This document shows, piece after piece, positions 35,417 to 47,999 of a DNA stretch of 64,000 bases. Under the pieces are notes generated by a model. It did not search any database. It was given only the letters and a program-made list of their open reading frames with translations, and was not told where the DNA came from. The stretch covers positions 5,272,959 through 5,336,958 of the forward strand of contig JADCRB010000013.1 of NCBI GenBank assembly GCA_021464245.1, in the 5' to 3' direction. Each line of letters begins with the position of its first letter. The first letter of the stretch is position 1. The stretch comes from Carallia brachiata (Eukaryota; Streptophyta; Magnoliopsida; Malpighiales; Rhizophoraceae). The translations under genes and the position numbers were made by a program.

Positions 35417-36986
35417 GTGGCTTTTCCCACATATCTTAGCTTGTAACTAGTTATTTCCTGCGTTAACTTGATTTGATCGGCAAACCATTGTTCATCCGAC
35501 TCTGTTTTTATTTTCTTTTTTTTTTTTTATTTTAAAGTAAAGGTTATACGTGTCAAAGTTATCATTTTGAGTAAAAACCAAAGAGTCAGTGTTTTAGTGC
35601 ATGCCCAATTAACCCCAAGGTTTCCATTCTTTTAATCCTAATAATTAACTGACTTGTGAACTGAAGTAATAAGCTTCATTTTTATGCATCGGTGCAACTT
35701 CAGTCAAAGGTAAGGTGTAATGGAGTCAGTTAATTTCGTTAACATTTGACTGTTTGATGAGGATCAAGTGGTTAAAGTTTAGACATTTACCCAAGAGGAC
35801 TCATTTTTTAATTTTGAAAAACATGAGTGTATGATTTATGTGATGGACGGAGCTATCTTCGTTATATAATTTATGATTCAACGATTCTCTTATTAAAAAA
35901 ATATATATAATGCCTTTGTCAAGTGTTTATATTTTTCAAGCATTTTATCTAGGTTAATCTCCGAAAAATAATGCTTTTTTTGATTTTTTTTTTAAAATCT
36001 ATCAAGAATTTTTAATTTTTTGAAATATATTATGAAATTTTATGATTGTATAACAGGTTTGGAACCAATTGAAAAATTCATAGTATATTCTAAAAAAATA
36101 GAAGTCCGGGATAGATTTAAAACATGAAAATTCATGATTTCTTTTGAGATTACCTCTTTTAAACAATGGAATTTTTTTTTTCAGGACTTTTGTATTATGG
36201 TTTCTTTTGTGTGCGACCACAATTTTATTTTATACATATTTCTTCTTTATTCAAACAATAAATTTAAAAAATATATATTTGGGGTGTTTGGCAAGATTTA
36301 GTTGAGATTCAACATCTTGAATGGTGGTATTTGAAAAATGTTTACTGAAACTAAAATGTGGAAAGAATCTGAATCTCTTGGATATATAGAAAAAAAGAAT
36401 TGTATAAAGAAAAGTAAAACTTCGAAAGTTTTGCCTATGTACAAAATAAAACAACGAACATTCTAATTGGATCACAGAATCATTTTTTTGTCATTCATAT
36501 ATTAAGCTTAATATACTAAAATATCATTAATTTTATATAAAGTAATAAATTGAATATTAACTTTAAAAACTAATAATTTACTTTTTTTTAACTTTTTTAA
36601 TAAATTAAACACATAATAATTTTATATGAATAAAATCTACTAGTTATCAGATTAATGATATTTTTATATATTAATCTTTTATATTATCTTAAATCACCGC
36701 AAGGGACGAGATGTCAAACTTAAATTATATTTGTGATTCGACGTCTTTTGTGATAGGATTTAATTGGGGTGTTTTGGCCAATGCTTCTGCTATAGATTTT
36801 ATTTTTTTTTTAAGGTGGTTCGATATTCAATTTATTAAATTAATTAATTTAGATTGTTTTGAGTAAAACTTTAAAAAGTGATTAATATTTTTTAACATGT
36901 GTTTAATATAGTTATATTTTTAAATATAAAACTTCAGATATCTTATTAAATGATAACAAATTTTTATTATCTACACTAAAACTTTG

Positions 36987-37755
36987 GACTTGTTTATTTT
37001 ACAAGAAAAAAAGAACTTATGACTTGTTTATTTTACAAGAAAAAAAGAAGAAGGAAAAAAAATTGTAATTATTATCATTTACTTTTTTTTTTCACATTTC
37101 TTTTTCTTAACTTTTTATATCATTCCAAATAACTTTATTTTCTTTACCACTTTTTCTCTCAGAAATTATTATTCACATTTTCTTTTACTATATTTCTTTT
37201 CTTCTAACTTTTTACATTATTTCAAATTTTTATTTTCTTCACCATTTTTTTTTCAAAATTATTATGCAGTTTTTCTTTTACCATACTTCTTTTCTCTTAA
37301 TTTTTTCCATCACTCTAAATAATTTTATTTTCTTTTCACTTTCTCTCTTTCCTCTCCTTTCTCCACTCTTCCTCCCACTCTAAACACACCGTTACAGTAG
37401 ATTTTCTTTCTTTGAAACTTAACGGTGTGTTTGAAGTGGGAGTAAATGTGCGAAAAGAGGAGAAAGAGAAGAAAAAGTAAAGAGAAAATAAAATTATTTA
37501 GAGTGGTAGAAAAAATTAAGAAAAAAGAAGTATGGTAAAAAAATGATTAGTAATTTGTGAGAGAAAAAGTGGTAAAGAAAATAAAATTGTTTAGAGTGGT
37601 GTAAAAAAGTTAGGAAAAAAGAAAGTACGGTGAATGAAAAAATAAATAGTAATTTGTGAGAGAAAAAGAGAAAAAAAATTATTTAGAATAATATATAAAA
37701 TAAAAAATAATAAATTATATTTTTCTTTTTTTCTCTTTTACAAACAAGGCCTAAG
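36987..37755. mobile_element. Large foldback (inverted-repeat) element with pyrimidine and purine arms
   Basis: The left arm (about 36987-37395) is strongly T/C-rich and the right arm (about 37425-37755) strongly A/G-rich. The arms are approximate reverse complements: for example ctctaaataattttattttc at 37312-37331 faces aaaataaaattatttagagt at 37485-37504. The centre is a smaller palindrome, cacaccgtta / taacggtgtg. The outer ends are gacttgttt (repeated at 36987 and 37021) and aaacaaggcc. Non-coding. It looks like a MITE or foldback element. Confidence 0.65.
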
Positions 37756-40125
37756 AACTTTCCCATTTCGACCCAAATAAAAAAAAGTTCTTTACTTTTT
37801 TTTCCGCACAATCTTCTTTTGTACTCTTCTTTAAATGTATTCAAAATATATACGAGTAAGTAACTCTCTCTTTCTCTCTCTCATTTTTTTTTAAGAAAAA
37901 ATTTGAGAGTTTGAGGATGGTGTCCCGATTTTTGTCTCAAATTGAAAAGAGTAATCAGTTATCTAATCTTTTGTTACCACTATAATAAAAAAGAGTAATA
38001 AAAATATAGTGATAATATTTGAAAAGAGCAACTAAATGTTAACTTTTTGTAACTGTCATGATAAAAAGAGGAATAAGAAATAAAGCAATAATTTATATTT
38101 CAATTTTTTGTTATTTTTTTTATCATAACAGTTACCAAAATTGACAATTGATTACTCTTTTAAATATATCAACAGATCCTCGGGACACCCTTCTTAGGCT
38201 CCCTAACCAAGCTTTTTCTGGGTAATTTAGTTTAAAGTTGGAATCGGAATCGGAATCAGAATCAAGCAAAATCAGAAATAGAATGACTTTTTTTTATAAT
38301 ATGTTTGGTTTATTGAAAAATTAAAATCAAAATGTTTTGTAATGGTTTGTTTCAGTTTGAAATCGGAATCAATCTAAAATATATGATAATATTTATTTCA
38401 CTAAAAATAAATAACCAATAAATAAAAAATAAAAAATTATGAATATCAAAATAAAAATTAAAAAATTAAAAAATATTGTAATATAATTTCAAATTAAAAA
38501 TATTAAATAACGATAAAAAAATAAATAATAAATTATTATTATTATTATTATTATATTATTATATTATTATTTATTTCACAATAACAATCATTAATATAAA
38601 ATCCAAAATAAAATAATATAAATTTTTATTAATAATGATAATAAAGAAGAATATGGATAATATTGTTATAACCAAATTGATATTGTAGATATTATAAAAA
38701 AAGTCATTGTTAATAAATAAATTATTATTAAAATTATGAAATTGTTATGCAAATGCTTTTATTATTTACAGTTATTATTAATATTATGAAAATATAGACA
38801 ATAATATTATTATTATTTATGAGATTTATTTGTAATATTTTATTATAAAATAATTTACAAAGTAAAAGAGAAGACAAGAAATGAGAATAATTAACTAACT
38901 AAAGTGAAAATATGATTTCTATAAATAGGAGAATCTCATTTAAAATAAAAAATCCATTTTTAAAAATAAAAAAAATTTTTTTTTTATTATTAAATATCAA
39001 GAATGAGAAAAAAAAAAAAAAAAAGACTAACCAAACCAAACACCCCAATGTTAAAGAAAAAACAAGGTGACCTATTGTACGAGAGCGTGTGTAAATAAAT
39101 CATTAATACTTGCAACTACATCCCAACCACATTCCGCACTTGATGCCAAAACACTCACACACTCACGCTCCTCTCTCTTTCACGCTCACGCTCACACACA
39201 CACACACTCTCTCTCTCTCGCAACACTTTCCTTTTTGTTGTCCTTTTTGACTATAATCTATCTGTCTATCCCAATTTTCCTGTAAGAAACCTTTTGAACT
39301 ATTGTTTCTTTTTACCTCTCACGAGCTCTCTGCCTGAACTCACTCAACTGACTGAAGAGGAGCACTAGGGTTTCTCTCTCTTCCCCTTCTCTCTCTATCT
39401 TTCTGTTGAGTTTTTTGTTTCCTTTCATTAGCTTTGTGCTTCTGCAAAAAAACCCAAAACCCCATTTTACCAGTGAGTCTCTTCTCTTCTCCTCCTTCTT
39501 CTTCTTCATTTTATCTTGTCTGCTACTTCTTTTTCGTTTTTGGGATCTAACTGTTTTGTTCAATGATGCTAAAGCTTTAACCTTTTTGGGTTTTTTTCTT
39601 TTGTTTTTTTTTTTTATGCCCTTTAGTTGAATAGAATAGAAAACTTATTAATTTATTCGAAGGGAGCCAAATAGTATAGCTATCAGTCAGTGTATGTGTG
39701 TGAGTTTGTGTGTGTGGGTGGGTGGGTGTGGGTCGGAGCTACCTTTTTTGAGAAGAAGCGTACAAGTGAAGCAATTTGGCGTTGAACGTGATGGAATTCA
39801 AGTTGGCTGCTTTCACTTTCTGATTCATCTCTGAAAAATTTAATTTTCTCACATGGGTGCTTGCTATGGGTAACGCTCTCTCTCTCTCATTCTGATCCCT
39901 TTATCAAGAAGCCAACTTTGGGTGTCATTCATTTTTTTTTTTTTTATTTTAATTGTCTTCTCACTCTCTACTTTGTTCAGAAATTTTGTGATTTGGGTTT
40001 TTTTTTTTTTTTTGGTGATTAGATGGATGGATGCCAGTAGCTTGGATGTGAAGATCTGGGTTGTGGGTGTATTCCATGTATATTTGCTCTTGGGTGTGGG
40101 TGTGATTAGTTAGTAGTTGTCAATA
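37756..40125. other. Intergenic: upstream region and 5' leader of the J-protein gene
   Basis: AT-rich DNA with an (ATT)n microsatellite at about 38533-38575 and many poly-A tracts. From about 39150 there are CT/CA-rich stretches typical of a plant core promoter or leader. The 5' UTR, possibly with an intron, probably lies in 39200-40125, but no splice pair is convincing. The small frames here are not credible genes. Confidence 0.45.
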
Positions 40126-43100
40126 ATGGAGGATATTTGGCTCGTGAAACAAGTATGGAAATGGCTGCATGCCCAGAAGCAAGCATGCTCCCAGGCAAGA
40201 ACTACCGCCGGTTGGTTGAGAGAAAAGATTGGGTTGCTCGTAGAGCGCCATTGGCCATTGGTGTGCACTGGCTGTGTTAGATTCGGGCGGTTAATGTTAT
40301 TCTTGTTAATTTATTGGAAGGACTCTGCTGTAAGGGGATTCCACTCTATTATCAAGCTCGGTTCGGCGGCTTTTCTTCTTATAATGTGGAGCTGCTTTCT
40401 TAGTCTCACTTCGATGTATTGCTTATTGTATGTATTAATCTGTATGGTATGTGATCTTATCTAGCTTCTACTTTGTTTGACCCTTTATTTTGCGCAGGCC
40501 TTATTTTTATCTGTATTTTCAATTAGTTCTGGTGATTCATTTCGTTCCATGCACTAAGCTCTCCCTTTGGTCTTTCTCCAATATAATGTTATTAGGCATA
40601 TGGGCTTGGCGGAAAACATATTCTGGATTGTCATTGTTGTTGTGGAAATATTTTAGACAATGGATTTTTGACTATTTTCTGTTTTTTTTTTTTTTCTTTG
40701 GGGAAAACTTGTGGTCACTAATTATTGTTTCACATTGTTTAGTTTGATACAAGGATTAGCCTTGATAGTTTGAATAAGGTTCCCTGGGGGCAGTAATAAA
40801 ATTGTTTCTTTGGCTCGTATCAACGTGGGCATAATTCTGTGCATAAATCTAATAGTACACTGGATTTTTGTGCACAATGTAAGTTACTGATGTTATCCAA
40901 TATTTCAGGTGGCTGCAGGAGCTGCTGTTCGGTATTTGGGCTACACTCCTGGTCTTTTTATTGTAGGACTTTTTGCCATTCTAATCTTATGGATGTATGC
41001 TAACTTTTGGATAACTGGGACATTGTTTATAGTTGGAGGTATGAATTGGTTTATTTTGCTGCAAAATTATTTTAATTTCGGCAATGTGTTGCTCTATTTC
41101 ATGTATCTGCCATGCTCAAAACATGCTGATATTTTTTATGAAAGTGATATTGCAATTTGTTAAACATCTAGACTGCGATCCCAGAAAGCTTTACCTTGGT
41201 GAAAAATAGTTGCTTATGTTTCCCCCTTAACATGATTCCCTGTTTCATAATTCTTCATGGAAATTAGACTGTGGAGTTACTGTTTCTATGTGTCCGTTGA
41301 CTTAGCCAAAGTTGTCGCTCTAAGTGCTTTCTGAAGTGATACTCATACGTGCATTGAGCGAGTTTCTTAACTACATAAATGACCCTGAGCATAGCTACCA
41401 AGAAAATGAAATCTCATTTTAATCTTTTGTTCTTACTTTTTATGCTTTTTCTTAATATGTATTTGATGTTGAAACCTATTTGTTGACCTTGCTCAAAATA
41501 TTCATAGGCAATCCAGCTTCATATATCTTCCTCTAACTTTTTGAATTATTTGAGCAATTGACTACTTCTGCTGCATCCATACACAAATTAATGATCATAT
41601 GAGACAGAATTGTGGATGGTGGCCTTGTGGGGGCATTGGCATATTTGACCATCAGATAGGCACAAGGCTGTCACTTCTGCTTTTGCTCCAAGACTGTGTC
41701 TAAGAGGCAATAAAAAAAATAAAAAAGACTAAGTTGTTATCCATCTGGGTATAAGTGTGTGCATGGGAAAAAAATCTGGAAACCTGAAGGTCCTCGAAAT
41801 TTTTTTACACAATCTTTTTGTCCTCTTTTCTTTGCTTGCTTATTTTGTCTAGGTATATGTGGTTCTGTGGGAAAGATTCTTGACAGGTTATATTGGAGGC
41901 ATTATCATTTCTCTAATTAAGAGGCTTGATTTGTCTCTATTATGGTAGGCTTAGCACTTAATCCATTACACAATCCTGTTATCACCTACCGCAAAGGTTG
42001 AAGTTATTCAGCTCCTACGCAGAGATGATCTTTTTGCTCAACCTCTATACCTTCCTTTATTCATAAAAATGCAGGTTATTTGTTCTCCCTGAACCATGCA
42101 CGATTGGTGGTCTTAATGGCAACTCTATATGCAGTTTATTGTGTGAAAGTTCGAGTTGGATGGTTTGGTATTTTTCTGTCAATAAACCTCGCATTCTTCT
42201 CGAACGATGCACTGAATTTTTTGGTCCAATGGTGTGATAATGCCCGTGAAAGTACACATTTTGAAGAGAAGAAAGAATCTGAAACTGTTATAGAAGATGA
42301 CTTTTCTTCGGGGTGTGAGTTCTCAATTCCCAATGATGAATCAGAAAAGTTGCAGTCATGCAAATCATCTGGCAAACCAGCTGCTGCATCATGTAATGTT
42401 AACAACCAAAAGGAGTTGCCTGATAGGAAGCTAGTTAGAGAAGAAATCAGCTCAATTGATGAGATGAAACGGATATTAAATAGCGCAGATCATTATGATG
42501 CACTGGGTTTTCCTCGCCACAAACAACTTGATGCAACAGTTTTGAAAAAGGAGTACCGGAAGAAGGTACACATTCGTTTGCCTTTGTATTGAGCTTGCTC
42601 CTTTAGTATAATTGAATCATTTTAAAATTTTTTTAGGATATGTAGATATGAATATTGGTTCTTTTGGGGGGAGGGGGTGTTATAGAAGGGAGGACTGAGC
42701 AATGGCACCACACGTATCAAAGATTCTTTGCTTCATTGTACGCTTCTTATTTGAATTCCTGCAGTGCAATAGGTAATATTTGCCAGTAACAGTTTGCAAA
42801 AATTGTTCAAACATGAGATAGATTTGACAATTGGCGTTGATTCCTGTCCCTCCGAAAACTTTTCAATCATTAGTCACATGACTTGTTTCGTATTAAAAGA
42901 TCTCGACTTTAGGCCTTAAATTAAAGTTAAGTTCTTTGATAAGTGTTTGCATTAAGAAGCAAACTATGTAAGAACTATAATTAATCTTCAACCGGAAACA
43001 TATACTTGAAAGCTGTAGATACCTCTTTTTTGGGTAAATACAGATACTGATTTAACCATCTTTTTAAATTATAAATTTAACTCTTGTATATTAATTTATT

Positions 43101-46100
43101 ATTTCTTTTTTTTTTTAAATTTTTTACAGTATATTACAATTTATCGCAATACTTCAGAGTTTTCCTACTATGAAAAAACTCTGCTGTTTGCAAATATTCT
43201 TAAATTTAGATTCTTTTGGCGCAGAGAATATCTCATGCTGCATATTAATTAAATGCTTCTATGATAGTTCTTGTTTTTTTTGGGGAATGTTCAGCCCCTC
43301 ACCCCAACACTTCCCCAGGTTCCAGCCACAAAGGAGACAAAAAAAAGGGTAATTGATCTGCCACTGCAATATTTTCACCTTCAGCAGTAAGAAACTGGAA
43401 TTTTTTTTTTTTTTTTTGTAATGAGTTAAGCCTCATCTCATACTCTGCTTTGTCAGCCTTTACCCTTACCCACAGTAAGTGTCTGTAGTCAGTATATAGA
43501 GGACTACAGATTTAAGCCAATTATGACCAGAAAATACCCTTTTTCTTAAATCGATTTAATATCCATCCAGGTGCTGCAAGGTAGAGTAAAGTTTCTCTTT
43601 TATGTTGACTTGTTATTTGCTCTGTGCAGGGAAAAGTGATTAAAAGTAGAAGTAAAGAATGTGTAGCCTTACTGATTGTCTTTGCCATTTGGCCATGGAT
43701 TTTATCTTGTGTAGGCTATGCTTGTGCATCCTGACAAAAACATGGGCAGTCCTCTTGCAAGTGAATCATTTAAGAAACTCCAATGTGCTTATGAAGTAAG
43801 CAACTAGATTTGACGTGAATCAATCTCTCTCTCTCTCTCTCTCTCTCTCATGCACACACACACACACACACACATGTGCGCACGCGGCGGCACGCACACA
43901 CAGGTTGAGTTACTTATATGCATGGAAAAAGAAGAAGAAAACCAGCTATGAGTTTGTTAAAGCTAATATGAATGTACAATACAGGTTCTTTCTGATTCCA
44001 CAAGGAAGAGTGACTACGATGACATATTGAGGAAGGAAGAATACAAAACTAAGAGTGTATGTCAGAAGTCCTGTGGCTCTTCACATCGGGTATTTTGCTT
44101 GCTGTTGCTGATTAAAATTCTTGCTTATGGGCATCTCTCAAATTTTTATGAAATTCAGTGTAACAGCGCAAGGAATGACAGCATGTGGGGATACTATGTT
44201 GTACTGTTTCCTGAACATTGTGTAATCTTTCCACTTCCACATTTTACTGTTGTGGCTTATCCCACATATCTTAGCTCATAACAAGTTATTCCCTGTTTTA
44301 CTTGGTTTGACCATTGGTGATCAGACTTTTGTAGAAGATTTTCTTTTTCCTTTTATGAAAGTGAAGATTATATATGTTAAAGGTGTGTTTTCACTGTATA
44401 AATGTTTTGACTGAAAATCAGAGGGTCAGTCTTATAGGGCATGACCATTTAACCCAAAATTTCCATTCTTTTAACCCAGGTTATAAAATTAATTTCTGAA
44501 CTGAAGTAATAAGCTTCATTTTTATGCATTGGTGCAACTTAAGTCAATCAGGTGACTTAATTTGGTCAAGATGTGACAGTTTGACAAATGCCAATTGGGC
44601 ACAGAACCATACTGGCCTCAGTTAGGTGTTTATATTTTTCAAGTATTTTGTCTAATGGAATTTTATTTTTTGGAACTTTTGTGTTGTGGTCTCTTTTGTG
44701 TGTCCCCATAATAGGTCTTTTATCTTTTGGAATTTGGAAGACAAATATTTTGAATTGATTTTGAGCTCCTTTCGTACACTGTCTTACATGATAAACGCAA
44801 ACATAGTATGGCACCAAATTTCCCAAAAATTTCGAATCTTGATGTGAAATCACTGCTTGCACATTGCCTTCTCAAAGTTACACGGTGTTTACCTGTGTAA
44901 CTGAAGTCCCAATAGTACAAGCCAGCAATCTGAAATGTAAATTCTGGGTAAGCCCAGACTATGTAGCATATATTGCTGGGCAACTTGTGTTTGGTTTTAT
45001 GCTGGGGCAAAAGATGTCAGCATGCAGCAATATGGTTGTCTTTTAGCTAAATCATTTGTCTAAGTTAGTGACTGTTCCTGAGGGCAAGTTTTTACTGGAA
45101 CATTTTTAGTTACTGTAAACCTTGTATAAGCAGGACTTTCCAGATTATTTATCTGAGGAGTCGAGGCGTATAGAGTGCACAAAGTGTGGCAATTCACACA
45201 TATGGGTGTGCACAAATAGAAGCAAGGCCAAGGCAAGGTGGTGTCAGGTCAGTCTCCTAGTTCTGCCAGTTAAATAGATTCGCTTCCCCACCCATCCTCC
45301 CTCTCCTTGCTTCCTTCAAACCCACTTGGTCAGTTTTTCAATTTATTGCTTAATCCACAAGACTATTTTGAATCAGGATTGCTGCCAATACCATCAAGCC
45401 AAAGATGGAGATGGGTGGGTTGAATATAAAGGCTCTCTGGTTTTCAATAAGCCTCAAAAGGTACATACATGTTAAGAAACTAGTTTAATCTATAGAAGAT
45501 CCATGTATTTGTAGTTGTACTGTACTCATGTAATTTTTAAGACAGTGTCTTGTTAAATCTGTTGTTTATAAAAAGTCGCTTACTTAGTTGCCAATTATTT
45601 TTTCTTGATTACACCCCTTTGTTACTGTTTACATGTCCTCATTGTTTCACAAGCTTGCATAAATGTGGAAAGTTGCAGCCTTTTAGTGGCAATTGACTGT
45701 AGCGGCAGGAAGCTCGATTCTAAAATACATAATCTAGAATATTTAATACTTTCAGGGCTAAGATTCTTAATTAGTTAGTGACTGTGTCTATGCAAAGATT
45801 ATTTTCTCTCTTCCTTCTCTTGCTTTTTTTTTGTCTCCACAACAACTTTGGGTATTATGTGTATCGTTCTCTCAAGGGCTTTTCTTGTACTCGCGATATT
45901 TGCTTTAGACGAGTACAGATGGAAGTAGACTTCAAAGCAAATGACAGCAGCATAGCCTTAGGCGTAATTATTTATGTCCTTCAGCATTCACTTTCTGTTC
46001 CAATTAGTGTGGATTCAGTGTAAAGTTCATGTTTGCACATTTATGATACTTTCATTGCTTGAGAGAACTCCCATGACATTATCTTATTGTTTTGTCCCTA

Positions 46101-47999
46101 CTTCTGTAAGGGTCTTTTCAGTCGTAGAAAACTCTTTTCTATTTTCTCTTTCTAGTTTCCATCTCTTTTGAATTTTTCTTTTCCAGGAAAAACTGAAAAG
46201 TAGAGATAAATCTGTACATTTGCTAGAGAGTTAGAAATCTTCCCTCTTACGTACCAAAAAAGAAACCTTTCCACTTTCTAAGACGGGAAAACATATCCAA
46301 ATAACTGTTTATTGTAGTCCAAGTTTATTTAAACTTCAACCACGTTACAAAGAAAAAGACTTTGAAGAAGTCATTAAAAAAATGATGGTGAATATAATAG
46401 AAGCTCCATCAATAAGAAAAGAATTGGTTATGGAGACCTTAGGTTTTCTGTGATGGAAAACCCCTAGGGAGCATGGGGTTCAGCTAAAAAATGGAAACTT
46501 TGCTATGAATGGTTACAAGAAATGTAGGTGGGCTTTGATTAAAAAAAAAAAAATCACTGGAAAACACCGTATTAGTTTTTTTAAACATCTGATTAGAATT
46601 TGGTAAACTTGGAAACCTGTTTTTCTGAGTCACTATTTACAGAACGGTATATTTGAAGCAGCTCTTCCATTTTTCATGGAAAATTTTCCAGAAACGACTC
46701 TTGATGTGCACAACTGAATATGCCTAAATGTCTGGTCTCCATTGGATGATATGAGGTTACTTTGGCTGGTTTTGCTCTTTTTAGGGGGTTGCTTGCATCA
46801 GTGCATTGTCTGATATGCTTTCAACTTTGGTTTCCTGGTCCTTTAGGTGGAAATTCCACGTGCTTTTGTTTGTGCTGAGAGCAAGATATTTGACGTATCA
46901 GAATGGGCTATTTGCCAGGTCAGTGATTCTTTTTGTTCTCATCCTCAATTTGTAATTTTCTGGTTTCTATTCCTTCCTCAGATCTCTCTCCCCAATCCCC
47001 TCTGAATGTTGTATTGTGTACATATGCAGCACGACAATTGTTTCTTAGTGGCTTTTTACATTTAAATTTTAAGATTCATCTTACCATCCATAAATTCATT
47101 TTACATATTCATGTGGGTGGTATTGGTGGTATTAAGATAAGATGGGAAAGCTAGGTTTTTTGCTGTGGATAGGAAAACGGAAGTAACTGCCTTTTCATAA
47201 TTATAGGACTAGCTAACGAAATGAGTTTTATCACGTTCGATAAAATCTACAAGTCGAGGTTGTTTGCTGGCAAAATATTGAATGTCATCATGTATTCCAA
47301 TAACTAAAGATTTAAATCTTTGAATTCAATGTTTGCATCTATCTTCAAAGTCATTGTACTGATATTTCCTTTGGACAACTAATCATAAAATGGATTAAGC
47401 AGCGGCTAGTGGATCTCTCTATATTGTCTTATAAAATGCAAATGGTAGGTCATTTGTTCTTGTCGTCTCTTTTTGAATTCTCGCTTGAGAAAGTCAGTTA
47501 CGGATTTCAGGACTGACCAAGTAGTGTAGTGCTGAGCTTTTACTGAGTTGCCTTAAGCTACTCATCTTGGGCTTTATAACGGGACTAGAGTCTTTGGATT
47601 CCTTGTAGCTTTGATTTATGTTTCTAGATGCAATTTGCTATCGAGAGAGAATTGGGAATAAAATAATTAGTTATTTCTTTGTGCTATGCCATATCCTTGA
47701 TCATGCAACCTGAGTTGAACTCCTTGCAGGGAATGGCGTGTAGGCCCAATACCCATAGGCCTAGCTTTCATGTAAACATGGTTGCTTTGGGAAGGACACA
47801 ACGGTCCAACTCGAGCAGGTATCCATGGAATTTGGATGCGGAGATGATGGATGAGGATGAAGAAGAATTTGAGCTGTGGTACCAACAGGCCCTTGCTTCT
47901 GGTCTTTTTTGCGAGACTTCCAGCCGTAGAAAGAGCTGGAGTCCATTCAAGCTGAGTCAAAAGAAAGGAAAGAAGCAATGGCGGAGATCATCAACTTGA
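40126..47999 (+). CDS. Membrane-anchored J-domain (HSP40) protein with Jiv90-like zinc domain (DNAJC14-like)
   Basis: An Hsp70 co-chaperone predicted to sit in a membrane, probably the ER, with its J domain exposed to Hsp70. Exons: 40126-40446, 40909-41038, 42075-42565, 43715-43795, 43985-44089, 45134-45247, 45377-45460, 46847-46918, 47730-47999 (TGA); all phases agree, 555 residues. Several hydrophobic segments occur at about residues 60-190 (RLMLFLLIYW; LFAILILWMYANFWITGTLF; LVVLMATLYAVYCV). The J domain covers about residues 288-362 with the HPD triad at 319-321. It is followed by a Cys-rich segment (IECTKCGNSHIWVC; RWCQDCCQYH) typical of the Jiv90 region of DNAJC14-like proteins. The C terminus is acidic then basic (DEDEEEFELW; KKGKKQWRRSST). 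A plant homologue I recall is Arabidopsis At5g23590. A decayed copy of exons 4-5 lies upstream. Confidence 0.92.
43824..43873. repeat. Compound (CT)n(CA)n microsatellite in J-protein intron 4
   Basis: About 26 bases of TC/CT repeat, then ATG, then about 20 bases of CA repeat. The homologous place in the upstream partial copy (near 34500-34515) has only short ctctccctctctccctct, so the expansion belongs to this locus or was lost there. Confidence 0.9.

Larger units (their letters stand above)
34412..36230 (+). pseudogene. Broken partial copy of the J-domain protein gene (exons 4-5 and neighbouring introns)
   Basis: Collinear blocks match the gene at 43735-44715: atgggcagtcc through tgcttatgaagtaagcaact (exon 4 end and donor); the exon 5 start, ctacgatgacat and gaggaagga; intron 5 segments near 35037-35085, 35390-35500 (cctgaacattgtgtaatctt), 35580-35735 (aagtaataagcttcattttt), about 35913-35950 and 36165-36215. 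In the exon 4 part a base is missing relative to the parent, so the frame is lost. The start of the J domain and all other exons are absent. The copy is split by a MITE (34676-34936) and by about 300 bp of unrelated DNA (35089-35387). Same orientation as the parent and about 8-9 kb upstream of the matching exons. Confidence 0.85.

Noticed and set aside
47667..47978. Minus-strand frames over the last J-protein exon
   Set aside because: Shadows of exon 9; the plus-strand reading joins the other exons in phase.
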